DNA of 64,000 nucleotides from Spartobacteria bacterium (GTDB taxonomy: Bacteria; Verrucomicrobiota; Verrucomicrobiia; Chthoniobacterales; Chthoniobacteraceae), in assembly GCA_021324825.1 (NCBI GenBank), contig JAJPII010000031.1:1-64000 (forward strand). Reading direction: 5' to 3'. Position 1 is the stretch's first letter. Each line of letters begins with the position of its first letter. The translations under genes and the position numbers were made by a program. The notes under the pieces were generated by a model. The model worked only from the letters and a program-made list of their open reading frames with translations, did no database searches and had not been told where the DNA came from. Positions 42,307 through 50,695 of this stretch are shown here, piece by piece.

Positions 42307-43130
42307 TGGATCATTTCCAGGTCGGCGCTCATCCGGGATGGGATGCGTTTTTCGCCGTAGTAGATGCCGTCCACCGGCGTGATGTCGGCCGGGATCAGCC
42401 CCACCGCGGCGGTGATGTGGTTGTGATTGCAGAAAACGCCGTTGGTCGGGTCCATCCCGAGCCAGCCCGCGCCGGGCAGATAGGCGTCCACCCACGCGTG
42501 GAGCGCGCCCTGCGCGCGTTTCTCCCCTTCGCCGAACTCGCAGAGGTAGCCGCTGGCGAGCCGGGCGGCGATTCCCAGCGAACGGAGCACGTCGGCGAGG
42601 AGAACCGCGAAGTCGCGGCAGGAACCGCTTTTCAAGGCCAGCGTCTCGGCGGGGGGACGGGCGGGGCCTTCGTCACGGCGTTCGTATTGGATGTTGCCGA
42701 AGAGGGCTTCGTTCAACTCGACCATCGCGGTGACGGTGGAGACCGCGGGCTTCCAGAACGGCAGGCCGACTTTCTCCCCGATGGAAAGGAAGGGCGCGAG
42801 GACGGCTTTCTCCTCCGCCGTGTATTGAAAAGGAAAATCGACCGCGCGCCGTTCCAGCAGGAAATGGAAAGCGTTGCGTTCGCGCACGTCGAGATCGAGT
42901 TCCAGGGCGGCGCGCAGGACGCGGTCCTTGCCGGGATAAAAGCAGCGGGCGACCTCGTTGTCGAAGATATCGCGCCGGAACTGGATGTCGCCGCCGTCAT
43001 TGGTCGTGAAGGCGACCCGCTCCACCGCCACGAAAAAATCCGCCCGCGGGAAGAGGCGGAAGACGTGCGGAGAGAAGCTCACCTCCTCAGCGTACGCGTA
43101 CTCGGTGCGGTATTTGACGCGCAGCTTCAT
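42285..43130 (-). CDS. Transglutaminase-like cysteine protein (N-terminal TGN plus TGc)
   Basis: A 281-residue protein with the bacterial transglutaminase N-terminal domain (MKLRVKYRTEYAYAEEV) and a transglutaminase/cysteine protease core. The catalytic triad is Cys171 (SGSCRDFA), His211 (ALHAWVDAYL) and Asp227 (GMDPTNG). It probably cleaves or forms an amide bond in a peptide product of the cluster. The ATG at 43130 overlaps the stop of the next transglutaminase gene upstream by four bases. A longer frame exists upstream but lies inside that neighbour. Confidence 0.93.
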   Translation of the reverse strand: MKLRVKYRTEYAYAEEVSFSPHVFRLFPRADFFVAVERVAFTTNDGGDIQFRRDIFDNEVARCFYPGKDRVLRAALELDLDVRERNAFHFLLERRAVDFPFQYTAEEKAVLAPFLSIGEKVGLPFWKPAVSTVTAMVELNEALFGNIQYERRDEGPARPPAETLALKSGSCRDFAVLLADVLRSLGIAARLASGYLCEFGEGEKRAQGALHAWVDAYLPGAGWLGMDPTNGVFCNHNHITAAVGLIPADITPVDGIYYGEKRIPSRMSADLEMIQCEPPKK

Positions 43131-44005
43131 GCCTCGGGAACCTTCGCTGTTTTCCGGCGTTTCATGGCGACCCGCACATTCATGGTCTGGCCGCCCGATC
43201 CCTTGAAGGTGCCGCGCAACGGCGTGGCGTCCCTGAAATCCCGTCCGAAGGATACGGCGACATACCGGTCGTCGCACCATTGGCGGTTTGTCGGGTCGAT
43301 CGCCACCCACGTCATTCCCGGCACCAGGATTTCTATCCACGCATGCGTCGCCACGGCGCCGGTCAGGGCTTTTCCAACCACCGGCGCCGTCTCGATGTAT
43401 CCGCAGACATAGCGCGACGGCAGGCCCGCGGTGCGCAGGATGCTAAGGCCGACGTGCGCGAAGTCCTGGCAGACGCCGGTCTTCTGTTTCCAGATGGCGG
43501 CGAGGGTCGTCTGGTTGTCGGTCGCCCCCTTGCGGTAGTCGAAGCTGTCGTGGATGGCTTCGTTGAGGCTTTGCAATCCCTGGCCCAGCGTCGCGTCCCC
43601 GCGCAGGTATTTCTTCGCCCACTGGATCGACTCCTTGCCCGTCTCCACGACCGGGGTGGGCTGGAGGTAATCGAATATCTCCGGCATGGAGGAATTGAAA
43701 ATCTGGCGAGCTTCCTGCACGCTCAATTCCATGCTCTCCGCGGGGCGTTCCACCGGGATGGTGCGCACGACGGCGTGGTTGGTGACGACCAGCTTTTTGT
43801 GGCGGAAGGGAAGGGAAAAGAAGTCCACGACATTGCCGTAGAAATCAACGTAGCTCGTCGTGGCGGTGTCGGGGTCGATGGTGATCTTGTGGCTGAGGAC
43901 GGATTGCGTCGGGAGGTTTGGCGGGGTCAGGCGCGCCTCCCCGTAGGCTTCCTCCGCCTGGTGGCCGTATTTGTAATGGGTGGTGTGCGTTATCTCGAAA
44001 TCCAT
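43127..44005 (-). CDS. Transglutaminase-like cysteine protein, paralogue
   Basis: A 292-residue relative of the downstream protein. It has the TGN domain (FEITHTTHYKYGHQAEEAYGE cut short here, about 3-20) and a TGc core with Cys179 (GVCQDFAH), His221 (THAWIEIL) and Asp237 (AIDPTNRQW). It lies nine bases after the ATP-grasp/alpha-E gene and overlaps the next transglutaminase by four bases. Two paralogous transglutaminases in series are typical of this conserved cluster; their substrates are unknown. Confidence 0.93.
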   Translation of the reverse strand: MDFEITHTTHYKYGHQAEEAYGEARLTPPNLPTQSVLSHKITIDPDTATTSYVDFYGNVVDFFSLPFRHKKLVVTNHAVVRTIPVERPAESMELSVQEARQIFNSSMPEIFDYLQPTPVVETGKESIQWAKKYLRGDATLGQGLQSLNEAIHDSFDYRKGATDNQTTLAAIWKQKTGVCQDFAHVGLSILRTAGLPSRYVCGYIETAPVVGKALTGAVATHAWIEILVPGMTWVAIDPTNRQWCDDRYVAVSFGRDFRDATPLRGTFKGSGGQTMNVRVAMKRRKTAKVPEA

Positions 44006-44014
44006 TTCCGTGGT

Positions 44015-46564
44015 TCAGATGTCGAAACCTTTTAGCACCGTCTGCACGCCGTTGCTGATGTAGGCCTGGTGACTCAGGAAGCCGTCCGAGATCACGTGGT
44101 GAAGATCATTGAGCGCGCCGAGCAGGCTCCCCAGCAGCGGCGCGAGCGTCCCGGCGCGCGGGGCGTCCTGTTCCGCGTCCGAGCGCGGCAGGTCCTCCTC
44201 CACCGAACGGCTGACGAAGTCCGGCCAATCGACGCGCTTGATTTTGTGGAGAAGCTCCTCGATGGCGGCCAGCGTCCCGGCCACGCTCGCGGATTCGGGG
44301 GATTCGCGCACGAGGGCGGCGCACCGCTGGAGGCAGCGCAGCACGGAGCGCGGCGCCTCGGAGTTCTGCCAGAGCATCTCCAGGACGCGGATCGGCTCCG
44401 CGCGCATCTGGTAGATGCGGCGGTACGCGTCGCGGGTGCCGAGCAGCCGCAGGAAGGCGGAAAGCTCGATCTCGATGGCGTGGACCCTGGAGTTTTCCTC
44501 CAACTGCACGCCTTCGAACGACTTGGCGATGGAAAGGACGGCGTTCGCGGTAATGATGGCCCGTTCGAGCATCTCGGCGATCTCGCAGAAGCGCCAGCCG
44601 TCATCCGCGAGCATCGTGCGCGAAGCGGTGGCGGAGAATTGCGGTATGAGCCGGGTGGCCGTCTCGCTGAGGCGGCGCGCGACGCGCCCGCACTCGATCT
44701 CCGGCAAATCCTTGCGATACTTGGAACGCTCGAACCGCGAGCGAAGGTCGTTGAGGGTGGACCACGCCTCGGGGCTGAGACATTCCTGGATCGACTCGGC
44801 GTTGCGCAACGCGCGGCGGAACGTCGAGAGGATGGAGCCCGGCTCCGGCAGCAGGACGAGCCGGTAGCGATCCGCGCGATTGCCGATGCTCCGCTTGCCG
44901 GCGCCCGCGCTTTTTTCCAGCGGAGGCAGGAGGCGGTTCCAGAGCGGGCGGTACAGCTTGCGCTCCGCGGAGTTGAGTTCCTCCGTCTCCAGCGTTTCGA
45001 TGACCTGGATGAGGTACGCCTGGTGGTACGCGCGCTCGAGGTAGCGCCCCATCCAGTAAAAGGATTCCGCCACGCGGCTCGTGACCTGGCGCGGCGGCAG
45101 GTGCGCGTCCGAATGGCGGCGCGCGCTCCCCGTCAGCACTCCCTCCGAATCGCCGACGACCCATGTATCCTTGCTCGTCCAGCCCAGGGGAAAGGCGTTC
45201 GTCGATTCGCGCCCCGGGAAAACGCGGGTCAGCGCGCCGGGAAAAACGTCGAATGCGTCGCCCGCGCGCAACGCGAAGACGATGTGATCCTGCACGCCCT
45301 CGACCTGCTTGCCGTTCTTGAAGCAGACGGTCTTCGCGCCGCATTCGGCCGGCTGGGCGATGTACCGGCTCGGCTCCTTGCGGATGGCCTTCATCTCCTC
45401 CTCGCGCACGCGCTGCTCGGTAGCCCCGAGAAACCGCGCGAAGATCGGCTTTATCTCATAGGCGTCCAGGTTTTCCAGAACCATCTCGCGCTGGTCGAGA
45501 TCGCCGAGCCAGTACGTCGGGACGGTCGGGAGGATCGGGTCTTCGGCAAGATAGTAGCGGATGATCTGCGGCGCGAAGCCGAGCAGGCTGCGGTCGTCGG
45601 CGAGCTGGCTGCCGATGCTGTTGAAGATGGCCACCGTGCCCTGGCGCAGGCAGTGGACGAGGCCGGGAACCCCGAGTCGCGAGTCCTTGCGAAAGACGAG
45701 CGGGTCGAGCCAGTCGTCGGCGACCCTGGTGTAGACCACTTCAACCCGGCGCAGGCCCTGGACGGTCTTGAGATACAGGCGGTCGTTCAGGACGAGCAGG
45801 TCGTCCCCCTGGACGAGAGGAACGCCCATCCGGCGCGCGAGAAAGGTGTGTTCGGAATAAATGGGGCTGCCCGGGCCGCCGGAAAGGAGCACCACGGACG
45901 GCTCGTCGATGGCTCTCTCCACGGTGTAGCGCAGCTTTTCCGTGATGGCCTGGGGCGTTTGGGCGAGCGATTGCACCGCGCTTTCCTGGAAGATATCCGG
46001 CGTCACGCGAGCGAGCGCCCTCCGGTTCTGCATCATGTAGGAAATGCCGGGCGCATGGCCGAAGTGGTGGTGCCGCACCATGAATCTCCCCCGCTTGTCG
46101 CGGATGAGGCAGACGCCGCTCAGGTGCAGGAACGCCCCCTGGGCGCGCGGCAGGCCGATGCAGGCGTTCTGATATTGCGGGCTGCCGAGCACGGACGCTA
46201 TGGGAATGACGTTCTGGCGCAGGATTTCCTTCTTGCCGTAAACGTCCGCCAGGAAGAGTTCGAAGGCCTCCAGCCGCTGGCGGACTCCCAGGACGATCCG
46301 ATCCCACTCCTGCGCGGCGAATACCTGCGGGAGGAGATCGCACGCCCACGCCTGCTGGCCCCACGGGTCTTTGCGGATGATGTCGAGGGTGACTCCCATC
46401 TCGCGCAGGGTCGCCTCCATGCGGTCATCCAACGTGCGAAGCTCCGGCGGGCGGAAACCTTGCAGGTACTCCATCAACCGTGCGTAGATGGGACGCGGCG
46501 CGCCGCTCTTCTCGAAGATTTCATCCCAGCGAGGATTTTCGGGCACGCCGAACCATTTCCGCAC
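44015..46564 (-). CDS. Circularly permuted ATP-grasp / alpha-E domain fusion
   Basis: An 849-residue protein combining two domains that are often separate genes: a circularly permuted ATP-grasp (CP_ATPgrasp, about 1-480) and an alpha-E domain (about 500-845). ATP-grasp blocks include HHHFGHAPGISYMMQNRRAL, VVLLSGGPGSPIYSEHTFLARRMG, LVQGDDLLVL and RYYLAEDPILPTVPTYW. The alpha-E begins SRVAESFYWMGRYLERAYH. The family is predicted to form peptide or amide bonds, and with the transglutaminases downstream it may make and trim a peptide tag or metabolite. No experimental product is known to me. Confidence 0.93.
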   Translation of the reverse strand: MRKWFGVPENPRWDEIFEKSGAPRPIYARLMEYLQGFRPPELRTLDDRMEATLREMGVTLDIIRKDPWGQQAWACDLLPQVFAAQEWDRIVLGVRQRLEAFELFLADVYGKKEILRQNVIPIASVLGSPQYQNACIGLPRAQGAFLHLSGVCLIRDKRGRFMVRHHHFGHAPGISYMMQNRRALARVTPDIFQESAVQSLAQTPQAITEKLRYTVERAIDEPSVVLLSGGPGSPIYSEHTFLARRMGVPLVQGDDLLVLNDRLYLKTVQGLRRVEVVYTRVADDWLDPLVFRKDSRLGVPGLVHCLRQGTVAIFNSIGSQLADDRSLLGFAPQIIRYYLAEDPILPTVPTYWLGDLDQREMVLENLDAYEIKPIFARFLGATEQRVREEEMKAIRKEPSRYIAQPAECGAKTVCFKNGKQVEGVQDHIVFALRAGDAFDVFPGALTRVFPGRESTNAFPLGWTSKDTWVVGDSEGVLTGSARRHSDAHLPPRQVTSRVAESFYWMGRYLERAYHQAYLIQVIETLETEELNSAERKLYRPLWNRLLPPLEKSAGAGKRSIGNRADRYRLVLLPEPGSILSTFRRALRNAESIQECLSPEAWSTLNDLRSRFERSKYRKDLPEIECGRVARRLSETATRLIPQFSATASRTMLADDGWRFCEIAEMLERAIITANAVLSIAKSFEGVQLEENSRVHAIEIELSAFLRLLGTRDAYRRIYQMRAEPIRVLEMLWQNSEAPRSVLRCLQRCAALVRESPESASVAGTLAAIEELLHKIKRVDWPDFVSRSVEEDLPRSDAEQDAPRAGTLAPLLGSLLGALNDLHHVISDGFLSHQAYISNGVQTVLKGFDI

Positions 46565-46596
46565 CGGCCTCTGAGTTCAAGAACGTTTTTTAAAGC

Positions 46597-46614
46597 GGGT
46601 CATGCACTTTCGCC
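46597..46614 (+). repeat. Short copy of the GTCATGCACTTT motif
   Basis: GGGTCATGCACTTTCGCC immediately after the stop of the minus-strand membrane-protein gene and 30 bases from the ATP-grasp start. It is one of four near-identical copies of the companion motif of the dispersed repeat; here no palindrome accompanies it. Confidence 0.6.
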
Positions 46615-46615
46615 C

Positions 46616-47140
46616 TTAGGGCTGCATTAATCTCTCGTAGTCGCCCAGTTTCTCGGAAGGCTTTCCGAAACGGAATTCGCCGTGGCGTATCTGGCCGCCC
46701 GCGTACGCGATCCAGCAACCGAAACCGAGCGCCACACCGCTTATAACCAACGTGGCGCAGGAAAGCGGCAGGGCGGTCTTCGGATATTTCCACGGCACGA
46801 GCAGCGCGGCGGCGGCGACGGCGGCGGCGACATAGAAAACCCAGATGAAGCGGGTTGCGCGCTGGGCATGCGCGTCGAGCCAGGCGTAGCCGGCCTCGTC
46901 GGATTTGGACTCGATGGAGTCGTAGGCCCGTTCGCCATACACCTTCACCGGCCACGCGGAGAATGCGGAGAGAAAAACGAGGAGGAGCGCGGTGACCTGC
47001 GCGGCGCGGCTGCGCGAGACGATGGCGACCGCCAGCGCCAGCATGCCCAGCGCGATGCCATAGACCGGCAGGGGATTGAGAATGACGTGGAGGTACTCCG
47101 GTTCCTTCAGGTGGGCGTTGACCAGGTCGAGGAAGCTCAT
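46616..47140 (-). CDS. Four-helix membrane protein
   Basis: A 174-residue integral membrane protein with about four hydrophobic helices (27-45, 48-66, 97-118 and 128-150) and the motif ILNPLPVYGIALGMLAL at the start, reminiscent of the DUF2231 group that has a conserved HP motif in helix 1 (here HVILNPLPVYG). The loop YGERAYDSIESKSDEAGYAWLD is acidic. It overlaps the EVE-domain gene by four bases (ATGA). Function unknown. Confidence 0.75.
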   Translation of the reverse strand: MSFLDLVNAHLKEPEYLHVILNPLPVYGIALGMLALAVAIVSRSRAAQVTALLLVFLSAFSAWPVKVYGERAYDSIESKSDEAGYAWLDAHAQRATRFIWVFYVAAAVAAAALLVPWKYPKTALPLSCATLVISGVALGFGCWIAYAGGQIRHGEFRFGKPSEKLGDYERLMQP

Positions 47141-47550
47141 TTCAGGGACATCTTCAGGATTTCATCGAACGCGCCCTTTGTCAGCGGCATGACCGAAAGG
47201 CGGGATTGCCTCAGCAATGGGATGTCCGAGAGCGCCTTGACGGCCTTTATCTCTTCCAGCGACACGGCGCGTCCCAGGGGGCGGACGGGAACGAGATCGA
47301 CGCAAACCCATTCCCCTTCCTCCGCCGTGGGATCGGGGTAGCCTTCCTTCGCGACTTCCGCGAGGCCGACGACCGCCTTGCCCGTGACGCTATGGTAGAA
47401 GAAAACCGGGTCGCCCTTGCGCATGGCGAGAAGGTTTTTCCGAGCCTGGAAGTTTCGCACGCCCGTCCATGCCGTCCGGCCATCGCGCACGAAGTCATCC
47501 CAGGAATAGGCGCCGGGCTCCTGCTTCACGAGCCAATGGTTCTTTTGCAT
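47137..47550 (-). CDS. EVE domain protein
   Basis: A 137-residue EVE-domain protein, a PUA-like fold thought to bind modified nucleotides in RNA or DNA. The signature is HWLVKQEPGAYSWDDFV with TAWTGVRNFQARKNL and MRKGDPVFFYHS. The ATG at 47550 is chosen because MQKNHWLVKQEP is the family opening; an ATG at 47562 would add four residues. It is followed by the membrane-protein gene with a four-base overlap; a link between the two is not obvious. Confidence 0.92.
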   Translation of the reverse strand: MQKNHWLVKQEPGAYSWDDFVRDGRTAWTGVRNFQARKNLLAMRKGDPVFFYHSVTGKAVVGLAEVAKEGYPDPTAEEGEWVCVDLVPVRPLGRAVSLEEIKAVKALSDIPLLRQSRLSVMPLTKGAFDEILKMSLK

Positions 47551-47605
47551 CGGACCACGCATAGCACGGTTTGTGCGAAAAGGGAACGGGGGCGCGCGCC
47601 CTCCT

Positions 47606-47692
47606 GTCTCCCTCCCAGGCGGCTGGCACAGCCGCCTCTACAACGACAACACCGCCTCAGGGGGCGGGGCGAAACTCGAAGTGCATGCCCCG
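47606..47692. repeat. Dispersed intergenic repeat copy
   Basis: CTGTCTCCCTCCCA, palindrome GGCGGCTGGCACAGCCGCC (47618-47636), TCTACAACGACAAC, then a C/G-rich stretch and GAAGTGCATGCCC (about 47679-47691), the last being the companion motif in reverse complement. Lies between the EVE gene and the rnpB terminator. Confidence 0.7.
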
Positions 47693-47704
47693 GGCCAGGC
47701 GTTT

Positions 47705-47744
47705 AAAAAAAAATGGGGGGCGCGTTCTTTCGAGACGCGCCCCC
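47705..47744 (-). terminator. Intrinsic terminator of rnpB
   Basis: On the minus strand GGGGGCGCGT, loop CTCGAAAGA, ACGCGCCCCC then a T run of nine after CA. The ten-pair G/C stem directly follows the conserved 3' end of the RNase P RNA. Confidence 0.9.
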
Positions 47745-47750
47745 GGTCTC

Positions 47751-48171
47751 GCGGATGGCTGTAAGCCGAATTCTGTCGCGCGCTTTTTTACGGCGCGCGC
47801 GGCCGTCATTTATCTCGCGCCGCTCGCGCGGCGCGCCCCTCCGTACAGGCCGGGGTGCGACTATTACCCGGGAGGCGCGCTCTTGCGAGCGCCGGACAGG
47901 CGATCCATCCCTCCCTGTTCTGTCTTGCACCGCATGGGGTTTTTCGCGCCCCGTCGTTTGCACTCCGGGCGGTGAGCTCTTACCTCGCCTTTTCACCCTT
48001 GCCGCGACGGCTCCCCTTTCGGGAAACAGCCGGGCGGTTTATTTTCTGTGACACTTTCCGTCGCCGCCGATTTTCAGCGGAGGCGCCCGCGCATTCTACG
48101 CGGCATGCCGCCTTGTGGTGTTCGGACTTTCCTCTGGCGAATTTCCCGCCAGCGACAGCCCGCCATCCCCG
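47751..48171 (-). ncRNA. rnpB: RNase P RNA, bacterial class A
   Basis: About 420 nucleotides on the minus strand carry the universal core of the RNase P catalytic RNA. P4 5' strand AGAGGAAAGTCCGAACACC is at 48135-48117, the GGTAAGAGCTCACCGC block follows, then GGTGCAAGACAGAACAGG, and the 3' P4 strand GACAGAATTCGGCTTACAG is near 47777-47759. GGATGGC near the 5' end pairs with GCCATCC at the 3' end as helix P1. The ends are set by that pairing, the promoter upstream and the terminator downstream, so each may be off by a few bases. Confidence 0.96.
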
Positions 48172-48176
48172 CCAGC

Positions 48177-48206
48177 ATTATTAAGGCTGGAGCGGGGGTT
48201 TGTAAA
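48177..48206 (-). promoter_or_regulatory. rnpB promoter
   Basis: Minus-strand TTTACA (48206-48201), a 17-base spacer and TAATAAT (48183-48177). Transcription would start near 48170, matching the predicted 5' strand of helix P1. The rest of the 48207-48438 gap shows no further feature I can support. Confidence 0.7.
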
Positions 48207-48438
48207 GAGGCTGGAACGGAAGCTGCTAAACCCAATTTATCGTTATTATGAAAAGCCAGACCCAGATCACTTCCGGAAGAAAGGAGGCGCGAAGGAGCAG
48301 GCCCGCGGTCATGCGGCGGCGGCGGCTTCTCCTGGCGGCGCTTCGTCTTTGGGAATTGAAACACCGCGTCCGGCCTTGATTTTTCCCCTTCGCACTTCTC
48401 CATTGAAGTGACGCCCCTTTTAAGAGAGATTTCGTGGT

Positions 48439-49134
48439 GTGACTCTCCTCTCCCGGCGCAATTTCTCCGCTTCGTTCACGCTTATCGAATTGCTCGTGGT
48501 CATCGCCATCATCGCGCTTCTCGCCGGTTTGCTTATGCCCGCCATATCGTCGGTCCAGCGCACCTCGCGGGCGACCGCTTCCGCCAGCAATCTCCGGCAG
48601 ATCGGCGCGGCCATCTTCCAGTTCGCGGCGGACAATAACCAGCGCCCCCCGGCGTCCTACTATGCCGCGACGAGCCTGACTTGGGACGCCGCGGTCTTTC
48701 CCTACCTGGGCCTGGGGCCGGTGACCACCCCGGCTGCAAACCAACCCGTCGGCGCCAAGATATTCGCCGCGCCAAACGATACGACCATCACCGTTACGCC
48801 GCCGCCGTATAAGAGGAGCTATGCCATGGTGGTTTCCAGCACCGCCTCGGGGTTGAACTACAGCGGCACTTCGAACTATGTCCAGTCGCTCGCGAGCATT
48901 CCCAACCCGTCCAAGACCCTTTTGCTCACCGAATACCCGGGGCAGCCCGGAAATCTGGTCGCCTCGACGACCGGCTACCAGATCATCGATCCTTCCCAGC
49001 AATCGGTCAGCATCAATCCAGCGGGGAAGTTTAACTACCTTTACTACGACGGGCATGTGGAACTGCTTCTCCCGAGCCAAACCTATACTTCCACCGTCAC
49101 GGGAACCGGCTCCTCGTGGACTCTCACCCCCTGA
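48439..49134 (+). CDS. Prepilin-like protein with N-terminal methylation/cleavage motif
   Basis: A 231-residue pseudopilin-like protein. The short basic leader (RRNFSAS) precedes FTLIELLVVIAIIALLAGLL (residues 13-32), the type III signal with Glu at +5. The residue before the cleavage site is Ser12 instead of the usual Gly. The C-terminal block NYLYYDGHVELL corresponds to the H-X9-DG ending common in Verrucomicrobiota, Planctomycetes and Lentisphaerae. The start is a GTG at 48439. It is probably processed by a prepilin peptidase and assembled in a type II/IV-like machine. Confidence 0.88.
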   Translation: MTLLSRRNFSASFTLIELLVVIAIIALLAGLLMPAISSVQRTSRATASASNLRQIGAAIFQFAADNNQRPPASYYAATSLTWDAAVFPYLGLGPVTTPAANQPVGAKIFAAPNDTTITVTPPPYKRSYAMVVSSTASGLNYSGTSNYVQSLASIPNPSKTLLLTEYPGQPGNLVASTTGYQIIDPSQQSVSINPAGKFNYLYYDGHVELLLPSQTYTSTVTGTGSSWTLTP

Positions 49135-49145
49135 CTCCTTGACGC

Positions 49146-50693
49146 TTGGCTGACGACGCCCATAGCCCGCCCGCCAAAAAGAAATGGTCGATAACGCGAT
49201 TCGGGCTTAACTTCCTGGTCGTCAGCATCCTTGCACACCTCGCGTTCCTTTCGGGGGCGACCTACTTCATCGTCCAGAGAATCCAGGCCAAGCGCAAACT
49301 GACCTTCCAGGCCGGCCCGCCGAGTCCCAACCCCGCGACGCAGACGGTGGAGCACAAGGTGCAGATGCACAAGGAGACGACGATGAGCGCCCCGCAGATG
49401 GCCAAGCGCATCACCACGACGGGGCTGGGCAAGATCAACCTGCCGGAAATGCCGGAGATGCCGATGACGAGCGACGAGGTCAAGCCGATGAAGATGAGTT
49501 CCGCGACCTCGATGGGGATGGGCGCTCCCGGCGCATTGGGAGGAGGAGGCCTCGGCGGCATAAGCCTGAATCTTCCCGCAATCATGGCGGACCGGTGCAG
49601 CACGGAAGGGCGCACGAAGTCCATAGCCGACAACGGGGGCGACCCCGGCACGGACGCAGCCGTCGTCAACGCCTTGCAATGGCTGAAGGGGAAGCAAAAT
49701 CCCGACGGCACGTTCGGAGACAAATATAAAGGGGGTATGACGGGTTTGAGCCTGCTCTGTTACCTTGGCCATTGCGAGCGGCCGACTTCCGGGAAGTTCG
49801 GGCCGACCGTGAGGAACGCGATCGACGCCGTCATCCAGGCCGGCAACGGCGCCAACGGAAGCCTGGGGTTCCAATCCCGCGATGTCGACTCGGTCTATCA
49901 GCACGCCATCGCCTCGTATGCATTGGGGGAGGCTTATATCCTGACGAAGGACGAAGGAATTCCGCCCGTTCTCACGAAGGCCGTCGGGATGATCGTCTCC
50001 GGCCAGCGCCCGGACGGCGGCTGGGCCTACAGGTTCGCCCAGCCCGGCGGAAAGAGCTACAGCGACACTTCCGTGACCTGCTGGATGGTCCAAGCCTTGA
50101 AGACGGCGCACTATTCCGGGTTAAACGTGCCGGGCGTCGATGCCGCCCTGGACAAGGCCATGAACTTCCTTCTGCACATGCAGGGCGAGAACGGCGTGAT
50201 CGGTTATAAACAGCCGGGCGTGATATCCCAACCCAAGGCTCGCCCGCCCGCGGGCGACGTTACCGGCGCGGGAGTCTTTTGCCTGTTGATCTGGCATCAC
50301 GCCAAGGACAAAGCCGTCCACGACGGGCTGCGGGTCGTTAAGGAAGGTCCCTTCGTTAAAAACGGCAGACGGCCGCCATCCCCCGAATATAGATTCAAGG
50401 CGCCCACGGTCAATCTGTATGCCTGGTACTATGACACCCAGGCCTGCTTCCAGGCAGGAGGAACTTTTTGGGATTGGTGGAACCGCCACGTCGAGGGAGA
50501 ACTCCTGAGAAACCAAGCCCAGGACGGAAGCTGGCCTCCCGCCGGGCCGCGACCCGTCGCCGGGTTTGGAGACTGGGAGGGCAAGGGGAGCGACCTTGAC
50601 GCCCAGGTTTATCGGACAGCCCTGTGCACCCTCATGCTCGAGGTCTATTACCGTTACCTTTCCAATTCCCGCTCGGAAGGAAGCGTGGAGTAG
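49146..50693 (+). CDS. Membrane-anchored squalene-cyclase/prenyltransferase repeat protein
   Basis: A 515-residue protein with one membrane helix near the N-terminus (about 20-43), a Pro/Met/Gly-rich linker to about 145, and then an alpha-alpha barrel-type repeat domain. Repeats show the QW-like signature: KQNPDGTFGD, GQRPDGGWAYRF, QGENGVIGY and NQAQDGSWPPAG. The catalytic DxDD or zinc ligands of true cyclases and prenyltransferases are not evident, so it is probably a binding or structural relative, as in many planctomycetes and verrucomicrobia. The start is a TTG at 49146, 11 bases after the prepilin gene; the methyltransferase starts two bases after its stop. Confidence 0.85.
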   Translation: MADDAHSPPAKKKWSITRFGLNFLVVSILAHLAFLSGATYFIVQRIQAKRKLTFQAGPPSPNPATQTVEHKVQMHKETTMSAPQMAKRITTTGLGKINLPEMPEMPMTSDEVKPMKMSSATSMGMGAPGALGGGGLGGISLNLPAIMADRCSTEGRTKSIADNGGDPGTDAAVVNALQWLKGKQNPDGTFGDKYKGGMTGLSLLCYLGHCERPTSGKFGPTVRNAIDAVIQAGNGANGSLGFQSRDVDSVYQHAIASYALGEAYILTKDEGIPPVLTKAVGMIVSGQRPDGGWAYRFAQPGGKSYSDTSVTCWMVQALKTAHYSGLNVPGVDAALDKAMNFLLHMQGENGVIGYKQPGVISQPKARPPAGDVTGAGVFCLLIWHHAKDKAVHDGLRVVKEGPFVKNGRRPPSPEYRFKAPTVNLYAWYYDTQACFQAGGTFWDWWNRHVEGELLRNQAQDGSWPPAGPRPVAGFGDWEGKGSDLDAQVYRTALCTLMLEVYYRYLSNSRSEGSVE

Positions 50694-50695
50694 CC

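Noticed and set aside
44069-46630. An 853-codon open frame on the plus strand across the ATP-grasp/alpha-E gene
   Set aside because: Its composition (Arg/Ala/Gly-rich without hydrophobic core pattern) is typical of an antisense shadow; the minus-strand protein carries all family motifs.
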